Positions 17,114 to 25,896 of a DNA stretch of 64,000 bases are shown here, piece after piece. Positions within the stretch are counted from its first letter, which is position 1; the number at the start of each line of letters is the position of its first letter. The notes beneath the pieces are model-generated. The model saw nothing but the letters and a program-made list of their open reading frames with translations, was not told the origin of the DNA and did no database searches. Location of the stretch: NCBI GenBank assembly GCA_030652255.1, contig JAUSAZ010000149.1, positions 37,164 to 101,163 of the forward strand, given 5' to 3'. Source of the DNA: Myxococcales bacterium (lineage in GTDB: Bacteria; Myxococcota_A; Polyangia; Polyangiales; Ga0077539). A program made the position numbers and the translations under genes.

Positions 17114-18699
17114 AGAACCGCTTCAGCCTCCTCGGCCTCGTCGAGCTCGCGGCCGCGCGCCCGGCGCCCCGCTCCTACGGCCCCGCCGTCGAGCTCGCGG
17201 TGCCGCCCACCGACGTCGAGGGCGGCCCGTGGACGGTGGTCGCGTACGAGGTCGAGCTCAAGGGCTACCGCCTCGCCGACGGCTCCTACGCGAAGATCAC
17301 CGCGACGGACATCGACGAGATGGTGAAGAACTTCGCCCGCTACCCGAAGTCGCCGCTCGTCGTCGAGCACGCCGACACCCGGGAGACCGTGGCGAAGCTG
17401 CACCCCGAGTGGGCTGAGCCCCGCGGCCACGTGGTGGCCCTGCGCAAGGGCACGATGACCCGCACCGTCGGCGGCTTCTCGAAGGTGGTCACCACCCTCG
17501 AGGCCCGCTTCGACGTGTCTCCGGAGGTGCGCCTGTCGATCGTCGGCGACCCCGTTACCCAGGCGCCGCCGACGTGGCCGTTCTGCTCCATCACGACCGC
17601 GAAGGGCGTCGACGAGGAGACCGGCCTCTCCCTCGGCACGGTGCTGCACAGCGTCTCGCTGACCTCGCACCCGCGTCTCGCCGACCTCCCGCGCCTCGCC
17701 GCCTCCCAGGCTCCCGCCGAGCACGGCTACTGGTACGGCGAGATCGAGTGCCGCGGCGACGTGCTCTCGATGCTCCGCAGCGTGCTCGACCTGCCGGTGA
17801 TGACCACCGAGGCGGAGGTGCTCTCGAAGCTCTCGACGCTGGAGTTCCTCGCCGGTCAGAGCGAGGAGGCGAGCGGCGTCGACACCGACGACCTCATCGG
17901 CCAGATCCGCCGCGCCCTGGGCCTGGACGCCATGCAGACCGCCGCCGCGGTGCTCGCCGCCGTCCGCACCGCCCTCACGACCCTCCCCGGCGCCGACGGC
18001 GCCGCTGTCTCGATGTCCCGCGGCAGCGCCGCCCCCAACACGGAGAAGCCCATGCTGAAGTTCCTGGAGCTGGCCGCGGAGATGAACATCCCGGCCGCCA
18101 ACGAAGACGCCGCGCAGGCCGCGGTGATCGCCCTCGCTCGCGACGGCGCCGCCGTCCGCACCACCCTCCAGCTCGCCGTTGGCGCGCCCCTCGCCGGGCG
18201 CCTCGCCGAGCTGGTCACCGCCGGCGCCGAGCTGCCCAAGGTGAAGGTCGAGCTCGCCGCCCTCCAGGCGACCGAGAAGACCCGCGCCGAGGCCGAGACT
18301 CGGGCCGCCGCCGAGCGCGCCGAGGTCGAGCTCGCGCGCCGCGTCGACGAGGTCTGCCTCGCCAAGGGCCTGGACCGCGACGAGGTGGGCGAGGCCCTCC
18401 TCGCGTTCGGTCGCAGCGACCGCGCGGCGTTCGATGCGAAGTACCCCCCGGCGAGCGTCCAGGAGCTCGCGCAGCGCGCCCAGGACCCGGCGCGCCTCGG
18501 CACCGTCGCCACGGCCACCAAGACCAGCGAGCAGCCCAAGCCCGCCCCCGGCGCGAAGGTCGAGCTCTCGCAGCAGATCGCCGAGCTGCGCGGCGTCTAC
18601 GCCGAGGCCGGCTACGAGCTCTCGGTCTCCGAGGCCGTCGACCACCTCCAGCGCGGCGAGACCATCGAGGCCGCGCGCAAGCACCTGCAGCTCGGCTGA
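17110..18699 (+). CDS. Prohead protease with C-terminal scaffold domain (Mu gpI-like)
   Basis: 529 residues. The N-terminal 200 residues match Mu gpI-like proteases (WTVVAYEVELKGYRLADGSY, PLVVEHADTRETV, LHSVSLTSHPRLADLP). The C-terminal half is Ala/Glu-rich helical scaffold (LKVELAAL, ETRAAAERAEVELARR). Protease at the front and scaffold at the back in one reading frame follows the lambda C/Nu3 and Mu I/Z plan. ATG overlaps the portal stop by 4 bases. Confidence 0.8.
   Translation: MKNRFSLLGLVELAAARPAPRSYGPAVELAVPPTDVEGGPWTVVAYEVELKGYRLADGSYAKITATDIDEMVKNFARYPKSPLVVEHADTRETVAKLHPEWAEPRGHVVALRKGTMTRTVGGFSKVVTTLEARFDVSPEVRLSIVGDPVTQAPPTWPFCSITTAKGVDEETGLSLGTVLHSVSLTSHPRLADLPRLAASQAPAEHGYWYGEIECRGDVLSMLRSVLDLPVMTTEAEVLSKLSTLEFLAGQSEEASGVDTDDLIGQIRRALGLDAMQTAAAVLAAVRTALTTLPGADGAAVSMSRGSAAPNTEKPMLKFLELAAEMNIPAANEDAAQAAVIALARDGAAVRTTLQLAVGAPLAGRLAELVTAGAELPKVKVELAALQATEKTRAEAETRAAAERAEVELARRVDEVCLAKGLDRDEVGEALLAFGRSDRAAFDAKYPPASVQELAQRAQDPARLGTVATATKTSEQPKPAPGAKVELSQQIAELRGVYAEAGYELSVSEAVDHLQRGETIEAARKHLQLG
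18052..18699 (+). CDS. Nested scaffold protein from an internal start
   Basis: An in-frame ATG at 18052 (codon 315 of the protease gene) is preceded by GGAG at 18042-18045, 6 bases away. It begins MLKFLELAAEMNIPAANEDAAQ, a typical independent N-terminus, and would give a 215-residue helical scaffold. Phages often make extra scaffold this way. Whether it is used here is inferred. Confidence 0.55.
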   Translation: MLKFLELAAEMNIPAANEDAAQAAVIALARDGAAVRTTLQLAVGAPLAGRLAELVTAGAELPKVKVELAALQATEKTRAEAETRAAAERAEVELARRVDEVCLAKGLDRDEVGEALLAFGRSDRAAFDAKYPPASVQELAQRAQDPARLGTVATATKTSEQPKPAPGAKVELSQQIAELRGVYAEAGYELSVSEAVDHLQRGETIEAARKHLQLG

Positions 18700-18744
18700 G
18701 CCGGGCCGCTCGCCTCCACCCTCCACCCCCTCACGGAGAGCACC

Positions 18745-19194
18745 ATGCTCGGACCCCTCCGCCTCCCGGCCCCCTCCCAGATCAAGCCCGCGACCAACCG
18801 CGCGGGCGCCACCATCCCCACCAACCGCCTCGTCGGCTACGGCACGGCGACGGGCAACGAGAGCGCGATCGACAGCCTCGACGTCGCGGGGCTCGGCAAG
18901 CTCGCGGGCGCCATCCAGCACGCCGTGGACAACGGCGACACCATCGACGTGTTCGACGGCGGCGAGTTGGTGCTGGAGTCCGACGGTACGGCGATCATCC
19001 CGCCCAACACCCTCGTGATCGCCGTCGCGGGCGCCAGCCTGTCGGCCAGCGGCCGCGTGACGCGCCTGCCGGCGTCGCCCACCCCGGGGACCAACTACGA
19101 GGTGGTGGGCCGCTCGCTCAACACCGCGAACATCGCCGCCACGGCGGGCCTCCCCGTGCCCACGCGGTGGCACCGGTACACCTACCAGGGCTGA
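18745..19194 (+). CDS. Head decoration/cement protein candidate (DUF2190-like position)
   Basis: 149 residues with beta-rich sequence (GELVLESDGTAIIPPNTLVIAVAGASLSASGRVTRLP). It lies between protease-scaffold and major capsid genes, the usual place of capsid decoration proteins, and GGAGAG precedes its ATG. Direct family recognition is weak; the call rests on place, size and fold style. Confidence 0.55.
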   Translation: MLGPLRLPAPSQIKPATNRAGATIPTNRLVGYGTATGNESAIDSLDVAGLGKLAGAIQHAVDNGDTIDVFDGGELVLESDGTAIIPPNTLVIAVAGASLSASGRVTRLPASPTPGTNYEVVGRSLNTANIAATAGLPVPTRWHRYTYQG

Positions 19195-19235
19195 TCCCCT
19201 GACCACCCGCTGACCACCCACAGGAGATCAACCCG

Positions 19236-20360
19236 ATGCTCATCAAGGATGCGGCCCAGCGCCGCCGTTCCAACGCGCCGAACACCTTCGGCATGAACCC
19301 CTTCGCCGCCGAGCGCCTCCAGAGCTTCGGCGTCGACCCCCGCGACGTCGCCGAGACGCACCGCGCCCGCCAGCGCACCGAGGGGCGCCGCCGGGCGCCC
19401 GTCCAGCCCGCCAACCCGATCGTGCAGGAGCACTCGATCGACTACCGCGACGTCACCACGCGGGAGATTCTCCAGCAGGCCGCGCTCGGCTCCTACGAGG
19501 CGGAGTTCCTCGCCGAGGAGTTCGCGCCCAGCGCGTTCGTCGACCAGGTGAAGGGCTCCGTCATCCTCGAGGACTCCACCGAGGAGCGCCGCGAGGTCGA
19601 GGACACCGCGAGCTCGCGCGGGCAGTCGATCGAGGCGCCCTCCGCCGTGCTCACGGTGAACTTCAGCTGCGTCGGGCGCTCGCTCGGCGATCACCAGTCG
19701 CGCTCCGACGCCGACAGGGCGCCGATGCTCATGAGCATGACGCGGCTCACCGAGAAGACCGCGCGCAAGCTCAAGCGCCAGCACGAGATCCGCGTCATGC
19801 GGAAGCTCACCACGGCGACCAACTACGCGAGCGCCAACCGCCGCGCGCTCACCAGCGGCTACGAGTGGAACAACGGTTCGTCGGCCGATCCCTTCGCCGA
19901 CATGCAGGCCGTGCTCGGCGCGATGTACGCGCCCGCGACGCACGCGGTGATGAGCACCGAGGCGTGGCAGGCCGTGCAGATCAACGACGACATGCGCGCG
20001 GTCCTCGCGTCGCAGATCAACAACAAGGGCACCCTGCAGCGCGAGGACTTCGCGGCCTACTGGGGCATCCCCAACGTGGTGGTCGACGAGCAGCGCTACA
20101 CGGCGCTCGGCGCGACCACGCAGTCGCGCCTCTACCCCGCGGGCACCCTCGCCATCCTGCACGTCTCGGCCAACCCGCTGATGCGCACCTTCGTGCGGCA
20201 CTTCATGCTGCGCGGCGGCGCGGCGGGCTACACCGTCCTCGCGTGGTTCGATGAGGACCTCGGGTCCAAGGGCTCGGACCGCGTGAAGGTGTCCTACGAC
20301 GGCGACCTCGTTGTGGTCGACGACACCTACGGCGGCATCATCACCGGGCTGCGCCAGTGA
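19236..20360 (+). CDS. Major capsid protein
   Basis: 374 residues, next after protease, scaffold and decoration genes and before neck genes. It contains EEFAPSAFVDQVKGSVILEDSTEERREVED, the HEIRVMRKLTTATNYA helix and NNKGTLQREDFAAYWGIPNVVVDEQRY, as in phage major head proteins with an HK97-type fold. A GGAG site precedes ATG. The shell is built from hundreds of copies of this protein. Confidence 0.8.
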   Translation: MLIKDAAQRRRSNAPNTFGMNPFAAERLQSFGVDPRDVAETHRARQRTEGRRRAPVQPANPIVQEHSIDYRDVTTREILQQAALGSYEAEFLAEEFAPSAFVDQVKGSVILEDSTEERREVEDTASSRGQSIEAPSAVLTVNFSCVGRSLGDHQSRSDADRAPMLMSMTRLTEKTARKLKRQHEIRVMRKLTTATNYASANRRALTSGYEWNNGSSADPFADMQAVLGAMYAPATHAVMSTEAWQAVQINDDMRAVLASQINNKGTLQREDFAAYWGIPNVVVDEQRYTALGATTQSRLYPAGTLAILHVSANPLMRTFVRHFMLRGGAAGYTVLAWFDEDLGSKGSDRVKVSYDGDLVVVDDTYGGIITGLRQ

Positions 20361-20869
20361 GCAGGAGCAGCCGCCAGCAGCTCGGGACCGTCGTCGCGCT
20401 CGCGGCCCTGGCGACGGCGCCACCCGCCGGGGCGGAGGGCGAGCTGCCCCCGCTCCCCGAGGGGGCGCCGCCCGAGTCCATCGACGCCGCCGCGGAGTTC
20501 GTCGAGAGCGACGTCGTGGCCGAGAACCGGCAGCTCCGCGAGGAGAACCAGCGGCTCTCGGCCGAGCTCAACTTCGAGCGCGGGCGCCTCGAAGAGCTGC
20601 GCGCCGACCACCAGCGCCTGCTCAGCGAGCAGCGCCAGAGCTTCGGGGCCGCCTGGGAGGCGCGCGAGCGGGAGATCGCCGCGCAGCTCCAGGCGCCCCG
20701 CGCGGCCTCGCCCGACCGCCCCCGCCGCGCCGTCTTCGACGCGAGCGTCCCAGCCCTCGACGCCGACGGCGCACGCCACACCTTCGCCCCGGGCGACCCG
20801 GTCCCCGACCACATCGACCCCGCGACCCTCCCCGAGGGCGCCGTCCGCTACCTGCCCGAGGAGGGCTGA
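20357..20869 (+). CDS. Coiled-coil head-associated protein, unknown
   Basis: 170 residues from a GTG overlapping the capsid stop. A signal-like hydrophobic start (GTVVALAALATAPPAGA) is followed by a coiled coil (AENRQLREENQRLSAELNFERGRLEELRADHQRLL) and a C-terminal beta-type segment (FAPGDPVPDHIDPATLPEGAVRYLP). Small proteins with this tail are common next to capsid genes in Mu-like phages. Role unknown. Confidence 0.55.
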   Translation: MSRSSRQQLGTVVALAALATAPPAGAEGELPPLPEGAPPESIDAAAEFVESDVVAENRQLREENQRLSAELNFERGRLEELRADHQRLLSEQRQSFGAAWEAREREIAAQLQAPRAASPDRPRRAVFDASVPALDADGARHTFAPGDPVPDHIDPATLPEGAVRYLPEEG

Positions 20870-20872
20870 TCG

Positions 20873-21733
20873 ATGAGCTACCTGTTCTGGCGCCTCCGCC
20901 GCCTCGTCACCGCAGGCAAGGTCCTGATCCGCGACGGCAACACCTTCCGCGGCATCCTCCCTGAGGACGTCGCGACCTCCGTCGACGTCGACCCGGAGAC
21001 CGACGGCGACCTGGACCTCGGGAGCGACGCCTCGCACCGCTGGCGGACCCTGCGCCTCGCGACGTCGATGATCCTCTCGGCGTCGGGCACCGTCGTCGTC
21101 GGCGCCAACACGCTCATCGGCGCCGTCGCCGACAAGCTCAACGCCGCGCACCTGGCGATCGCCAGCCAGGCCGTGGGCGACATCCTCTACGCGGCCACGA
21201 CCACCACCTTCGCGCGCCTCGCGGCGGTGGGGGCGGGGCAGGTGCTCGTGTCGGCCGGGGTCGGCACGGCGCCGGCCTGGTCGGCCTCGCCCAGCCTCAC
21301 GGCGCTCACCCTCTCCGGAGACATCGCCGCCGCCGGCGGCTTCCGGCAGACCGTGGGCGGCTTCAGCATCGACCCGATCGGCGCGGGGGACAACGCGACC
21401 CCGGCGAGCTCGACCCCCGTCGCCTGCAACCTCGTCGGCGTCGCGGCCACCCACCCGGCCGCCCGGGCGGGGTCCATCATGGGCCTCGGCTTCATGCTCG
21501 ACACGGACCCCGCGGGCAGCGCCATCGTGGTCGCCGCGACCATCGACGGCGTGGTGCAGGCCGCGACGGCGTCGACCCTCGCCGCGGGCTCGACCCGCCA
21601 CGTGACGGGCACCTTCGCGAAGGACGCGGTGACCTTCACGGCGGGCCAGCGCCTGGGCCTCGCCGTGCGCACCGGCTCCGGCTGGTCGGCCACGACCGCC
21701 ATGGGCGTCGGCTACCTCCAGATCGAGGACTGA
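20873..21733 (+). CDS. Head or neck fibre protein candidate
   Basis: 286 residues. The central region has repetitive beta sequence typical of trimeric phage fibres (LDLGSDASHRWRTLRLATSM, SPSLTALTLSGDIAAAGG) and a Gly/Thr-rich C-terminal domain (TGSGWSATTAMGVGYLQIED). It lies between capsid and head-completion genes, so a head fibre is more likely than a tail fibre. Confidence 0.5.
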   Translation: MSYLFWRLRRLVTAGKVLIRDGNTFRGILPEDVATSVDVDPETDGDLDLGSDASHRWRTLRLATSMILSASGTVVVGANTLIGAVADKLNAAHLAIASQAVGDILYAATTTTFARLAAVGAGQVLVSAGVGTAPAWSASPSLTALTLSGDIAAAGGFRQTVGGFSIDPIGAGDNATPASSTPVACNLVGVAATHPAARAGSIMGLGFMLDTDPAGSAIVVAATIDGVVQAATASTLAAGSTRHVTGTFAKDAVTFTAGQRLGLAVRTGSGWSATTAMGVGYLQIED

Positions 21734-21739
21734 CCTCCG

Positions 21740-22234
21740 ATGGCCACCTTGCCCCGCTACCTCGGCGCGACGGTCGCGGAGGCGAAGACCGTCCTCGAGG
21801 AGATCCTCACGACGGACGTCTACCTCCGCGACTTCGACATGAGCGGCGACGGCACGGTGGCCACCGACTCCAACGACGAGAAGGCCCTCGTGCGCGGCAT
21901 CTGCCACGCCGAGCTGCTCGTCGACATCGCGCTCAAGGCCTCGCACGGGACGCCCTTCACCGGGACCGTTCCCGACGGGGTCCTGCAGATCGTCGCGATG
22001 CTCACGCCCTGGTGCACGATGCAGTGGCGCGGCATGGGCGGCAACGAGAAGGCGCCCTCGCGCCTGCTCTACAACGACGGCAAGGCCCTGCTGAAGGACC
22101 TCGCCGGCGACCGCGACGCGCGGCTCCCTAGCATCGGCGCCCCGCAGCCCGTCGCGGCCCTCGCGTCGGTGGACGACCCGCCGGCGACCCCGTTCGCCGA
22201 CATGGCGGGTGGCGGGACCTCCGTGGGGTTCTGA
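21740..22234 (+). CDS. Head-tail connector, DUF1320 (Mu gp36-like)
   Basis: 164 residues. The helical layout (YLGATVAEAKTVLEEILTTDVYLRDF, RGICHAELLVDIALKA, LLKDLAGDRDARLPS) and its place after capsid fit Mu gp36/DUF1320 neck proteins that seal the portal. Its stop overlaps the next ATG. Confidence 0.65.
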   Translation: MATLPRYLGATVAEAKTVLEEILTTDVYLRDFDMSGDGTVATDSNDEKALVRGICHAELLVDIALKASHGTPFTGTVPDGVLQIVAMLTPWCTMQWRGMGGNEKAPSRLLYNDGKALLKDLAGDRDARLPSIGAPQPVAALASVDDPPATPFADMAGGGTSVGF

Positions 22235-22632
22235 TGGGCGGCGTCGGCTTCGAGTTCGACCCCTCGGCGCTCGTGCGGGGGCTCCAGCGCCTCCCTCACG
22301 CGCTCGACGTCGAGCTCGAGCACTGCCTCCGGAAGGCGGGCCGCGTGATCGCCACGCAGGCGCGTGCCTCGCACGACTACACCGACCGGACCGGGCGCCT
22401 CACCCGGTCGATCCTCCCGATGGCGACGACGGGCCGGTTCACCGAGGACACCCTCGACGGCGGCGCGGGCGCGTACATGCCCTACGCCGCGTACGTCGAG
22501 GAGGGGACCGCGCGCATGCACATCCACGGTGGCTACCGCTTCCTGCGGCTCGCGGCCTTCCAGCGCTACCGCGACGTCGAGCAACTCTTCAACGACCACG
22601 TGGAGACCGCGGTGCGGCGCGCGGGGCTCTGA
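22234..22632 (+). CDS. HK97 gp10-like head-tail joining protein
   Basis: 132 residues. It has the family pattern: helix with LRKAGRVIATQARASHDYTDRTGRLTRSI, then PYAAYVEEGTARMHIHGGYRFLRLA. These proteins form the tail terminator or stopper region. One-base overlaps on both sides (stop-ATG) tie it to gp36- and gp37-like genes. Confidence 0.75.
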   Translation: MGGVGFEFDPSALVRGLQRLPHALDVELEHCLRKAGRVIATQARASHDYTDRTGRLTRSILPMATTGRFTEDTLDGGAGAYMPYAAYVEEGTARMHIHGGYRFLRLAAFQRYRDVEQLFNDHVETAVRRAGL

Positions 22633-23255
22633 TGGCGGCGACCCTGGACGACATCGAGGGCGCGATCTTCGCGACCCTCCAGACCCTCCTCCGCTCAGCT
22701 GCGACGCCCGGCCCCTTCGTCACGGTCGACCGCTGGGCGGGCGAGGTGACGCAGGCGGACGGGGTCGACGAGGTCACCCTCGGCAAGAGCCCCTCGGCGC
22801 TGCTCGCGTTCGAGGAGTCTGTTCCCGAGGGCGAGGACGGCGCCGAGACCGAGACGCTCCTGCGCGACACCGAGGTGATCGAGCGGCACGTCTTTCGGGT
22901 CTACGTCACCGTGAAGGACCCGCGCGGGATCCCCGCGGCCACCAAGGGCACCGTGGGGCAGCCGGGCGTCCTGCGCTGCGCGCGCCTCGTGAAGGAAGCG
23001 CTCGCGGGGTTGGAGATCGCAGGCCTCGCCGGCGGCGACGTCGTGCGTCTGGTCCAGCATCGGCCCTGGTCGATCGTCGCGGGCAGTCACTACACGCACA
23101 TCGTCCGGCTCAGCGCCCGCGCTTCGCTCCCTGCGACGACGCTCCCTGCGCCCGGCGTCCCCTTCACCGGCATGGACGCCAACCTCACCGACGCGCCCTC
23201 CGACGAGGGCGGCACTCCGATGCCCCTCGCGGGCGTCCGTATCGACACGGCCTGA
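22632..23255 (+). CDS. Tail terminator, DUF1834 (Mu gp37-like)
   Basis: 207 residues. IEGAIFATLQTLL, a beta strand with VTVDRWAGEVTQ, and RHVFRVYVTVKDPRG..GQPGVLRCARLVKEALAGLEI follow the DUF1834 pattern. In Mu the neighbouring gp37 and K proteins complete the tail top. ATG overlaps the preceding stop. Confidence 0.7.
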   Translation: MAATLDDIEGAIFATLQTLLRSAATPGPFVTVDRWAGEVTQADGVDEVTLGKSPSALLAFEESVPEGEDGAETETLLRDTEVIERHVFRVYVTVKDPRGIPAATKGTVGQPGVLRCARLVKEALAGLEIAGLAGGDVVRLVQHRPWSIVAGSHYTHIVRLSARASLPATTLPAPGVPFTGMDANLTDAPSDEGGTPMPLAGVRIDTA

Positions 23256-23278
23256 TCGCACACCCCTACCGAGGTCCC

Positions 23279-24805
23279 ATGCCCCTCCCCGCACCGTCCG
23301 GCTTCACCCAGTCGCTCGTCCCGGTCACAGCCATCGCCGTGCGCCTCGGCGTGGGCGCCGTCGCCTCCCCGACCGGCACCCTCAAGGCCGTGATCCTCGG
23401 CAACCCGACCAGCGCCGCGACGGTCGCCGTCAACACCCCCGTGCGCATCCCCTCGGCCGAGGACGCCGCGACGTACTGGGGCGCCCGCAGCGAGATGGCG
23501 CAGATGGCGCGCGCGTGGTTCAAGCGGGCCCCGCGCGGCCTGCTCTACGGCGTCTCGGTGGCCGAGGGCTCGACCCCGGTCGCGGCGACGGCCGTCGTGG
23601 TCTTCGATGGGACGGCGACCGGCTCCGGCGTGGTGCGCGGGCGCATCGCCGGGCAGCTCATCAACGAGGTCGCGGTCGCCTCCGGCGCGACCGCCGCGGC
23701 CGTGGCCGCCGCTGTCGAGGCCGAGATCGACCGGTGGCTGGAGATGCCTGCGACCGCTGGCAGCTCCACGGTCACCCTGACCCTCACAGCCGCCAACGCC
23801 GGGACGCGCAGCAACAACCTCCGGGTGGTGCTCGAGTGCACGGCGCCGGGCATCACGATGGCACTCAACGGCGGCACCGCCGCGGCCGTGGTGAAGGGCA
23901 ACTTCGGGTCGGGCACGGCGACGGCCGGCAGCGTCGCCGACAACTTCACGACCGCCCTCGCGGCCATCCAGAACACCCGCTACCACCGCATCATCGCGGC
24001 CTGCGACGACGACACCAACCGCGGGCGGGTGAAGACCCACCTCAACCTGGTGAGCGGCATCAACGCCGGGCGCCGGGCCATGGCCGTCTGCGCCACGGTG
24101 GAGCCCACCGTCGCCACGGCGCAGGCCGATGCGACGGGGCAGGCGGAGCCGCGGCTCACCATCGTCTACGGGAGGAAGAGCCCCCGCACCCCGGGCGAGA
24201 TCGCGACCAGCTACGCCGCGTCCCGCATCTACGGCGACGGCATCCGCCAGGGTGAGTCGCAGTACAAGGCGGCCAAGCAGAACGGGCTGCAGCTCGACGT
24301 CGAGGAGCCCGAGAACGAGGACCTGCTCTCGGACACCGACGTCGCGGCCTGCCTCGCGGCGGGCCTCACGCCCCTCGTGCCCGACCCGGTCAACCCGGGG
24401 TACATGCGCGTCGTGCGGCCGGCGACCACGCGCACGACCAACGTCGCGGGCTCGACCAGCTACCGGGTGCTCGACCCGTCGAAGGTGGCCGTCGCCGACG
24501 AGGTGGCCGATCGCCTGGAGACCTTCGCGGCCGTCGCCTACGCGACGAAGAACCTCGTGCCCGAGCCCGACCCCGACGCCAAGGTCAACGGCGACGTCAT
24601 CTGGCCCAGCGCGGTGCGCGAGGACATCCTCTCGATCCTGCGCACGATGGAGGGCGAGGGGCTCCTCGTGAACGTCAACGCGCTCGCCGACCAGGTGCAG
24701 GTCGAGCCGATGATCGGCGACGACAGCTTCCTCGTCGCCACGGTGCCGATCGACGTGATCGAGCACTTCCACGGGTTCCTGGTCGAGGTCCTCCAGCAGG
24801 GCTGA
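23279..24805 (+). CDS. Tail sheath protein (Mu gpL-like)
   Basis: 508 residues. Central IRQGESQYKAAKQNGLQLDVEEPENEDLLSDTDVA and the C-terminal FLVATVPIDVIEHFHGFLVEVLQQG resemble Mu L-type contractile sheaths, which contract to drive the tube through the host envelope. It precedes the tube gene, as in all contractile tails. A contractile tail marks the phage as a myovirus. Confidence 0.85.
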   Translation: MPLPAPSGFTQSLVPVTAIAVRLGVGAVASPTGTLKAVILGNPTSAATVAVNTPVRIPSAEDAATYWGARSEMAQMARAWFKRAPRGLLYGVSVAEGSTPVAATAVVVFDGTATGSGVVRGRIAGQLINEVAVASGATAAAVAAAVEAEIDRWLEMPATAGSSTVTLTLTAANAGTRSNNLRVVLECTAPGITMALNGGTAAAVVKGNFGSGTATAGSVADNFTTALAAIQNTRYHRIIAACDDDTNRGRVKTHLNLVSGINAGRRAMAVCATVEPTVATAQADATGQAEPRLTIVYGRKSPRTPGEIATSYAASRIYGDGIRQGESQYKAAKQNGLQLDVEEPENEDLLSDTDVAACLAAGLTPLVPDPVNPGYMRVVRPATTRTTNVAGSTSYRVLDPSKVAVADEVADRLETFAAVAYATKNLVPEPDPDAKVNGDVIWPSAVREDILSILRTMEGEGLLVNVNALADQVQVEPMIGDDSFLVATVPIDVIEHFHGFLVEVLQQG

Positions 24806-24838
24806 TCGCGCCCTAGGGCGCGGGAAGGGTAGAGCCAC

Positions 24839-25210
24839 ATGGCACGCAAGGAATGGGCACAGGGCTGCCGCGGGTGGCTCAACGGCCAGCTGATCGGCGA
24901 CGCGCTCGAGATCTCCATGAAGATCGGCGAGGCGGGGTCGCGCATGAACACGCTCGGCGGCAACACCGGGACCACCGTCGCCGACCCGACGCACTTCACG
25001 GCGTCGATCAAGCACGCGGTCGCCAAGACGACCACGGACATCCGGCGGATCCGCCGTTTCCGCACGGACAAGACGGAGGTGACGCTCAAGGTCCAGATCG
25101 GCCCCGAGGTCTTCACCGCCGTCGGCAAGATCCTCACGTGCAACCCCTCGGGGTCGCCCGGCAAGGCGGAGTTCGACTTCGACTTCGACGGCGACGAGCA
25201 GGCGGTCTGA
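24839..25210 (+). CDS. Tail tube protein (Mu gpM-like)
   Basis: 123 residues, close to the 118 of Mu M. It contains WLNGQLIGDALEISMKIGEAG, FTASIKHAVAKTTTDIRRIRRF and ends with FDFDFDGDEQAV, the two-sheet plan of tube proteins. It polymerises into the inner tail tube. Stop overlaps the next ATG. Confidence 0.8.
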   Translation: MARKEWAQGCRGWLNGQLIGDALEISMKIGEAGSRMNTLGGNTGTTVADPTHFTASIKHAVAKTTTDIRRIRRFRTDKTEVTLKVQIGPEVFTAVGKILTCNPSGSPGKAEFDFDFDGDEQAV

Positions 25211-25806
25211 TGGCGCGGGACGACGACGAGGCCCCGAGGGTCTCGCGGTTCTCGCGCAGCGTCGGGAGCCGCGCCCGCCCGAACAAGCTCGTCGCCTTCC
25301 CCGGGGCACCCGGGGAGAAGGTGCGGCTCTGGGCGCCCTCCGACGAGGACGACCAGCTCGCCGAGACCGAGGCGCGCCGGCACCTCACCGGCGTGCTCAA
25401 GCTCTCGGCGCTCGAGCTGTCGCTCGCGGCCGACGGCGCGCTCTTCCGCGCGGAGCTCGACCGGCAGCTGCTCTTCCGGGTCCTGCGCGACCCCGACGAC
25501 CCGATCCAGTCCTACTTCGAGAGCGTCGACGAGGTGCGCGAGGGGCTGGAGGCCGCGCAGCGCGAGGCGCTGATGCGGGAGATCCGGCACTGGCGCACCG
25601 AGCGCTACCCCGAGCTCGACCTCGAGGACGTCCCTGAGGCGCAGCGCGGCGGGCCTGGGCTCGTCGGGTGGATGCGCGAGGCAAAAAGCTGTGGGGCACT
25701 GTTGACGTGGTGGCGCTCCTTCGAGCCCGCTACGCAGGACGCCATCATGCTCTCACTGGTCGACGCGTCGACGAGTGCGACAGTGCCCAGCTCCTCGGAT
25801 ACCTGA
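25210..25806 (+). CDS. Tail assembly chaperone, short form (gp41-like)
   Basis: 198 residues if the frame is read through. It occupies the tail chaperone slot between tube and tape measure. Helical and charged (KVRLWAPSDEDDQLAETEARRHLTGVLKLSALELSL). An A5 run at 25683-25687 lies shortly before the natural end of the shared part, and a second frame overlaps from here. Tail phages usually make a short chaperone and a -1 frameshifted long form that fold around the tape measure. Confidence 0.75.
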   Translation: MARDDDEAPRVSRFSRSVGSRARPNKLVAFPGAPGEKVRLWAPSDEDDQLAETEARRHLTGVLKLSALELSLAADGALFRAELDRQLLFRVLRDPDDPIQSYFESVDEVREGLEAAQREALMREIRHWRTERYPELDLEDVPEAQRGGPGLVGWMREAKSCGALLTWWRSFEPATQDAIMLSLVDASTSATVPSSSDT

Positions 25807-25886
25807 CCATCGAGTGGGCGGAGCACGAGCTGGAGTCCCTCGGGATCCTGCCGCCCCGCCGACCCCCCGATCCCGAGCCGGAGTAG
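25668..25886 (+). CDS. Tail chaperone extension, reached by -1 frameshift
   Basis: In the -1 frame relative to the upstream gene, codons through GKKLWGTVDVVALLRARYAGRHHALTGR run on to a stop at 25886 (ending PPRRPPDPEPE). The last base of GGC and AAAAAG form a slip-prone A5G run at 25683-25688. A ribosome slipping there would make a fusion of about 225 residues. The own ATG at 25668 has no good ribosome-binding site, which favours frameshifting. Confidence 0.6.
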   Translation: MDARGKKLWGTVDVVALLRARYAGRHHALTGRRVDECDSAQLLGYLTIEWAEHELESLGILPPRRPPDPEPE

Positions 25887-25896
25887 CTGAACCGCC

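Noticed and set aside
23090..25309. A long minus-strand open frame opposite sheath and tube genes
   Set aside because: Shadow of G+C-rich genes; composition is Arg/Gly-rich and has no motif.
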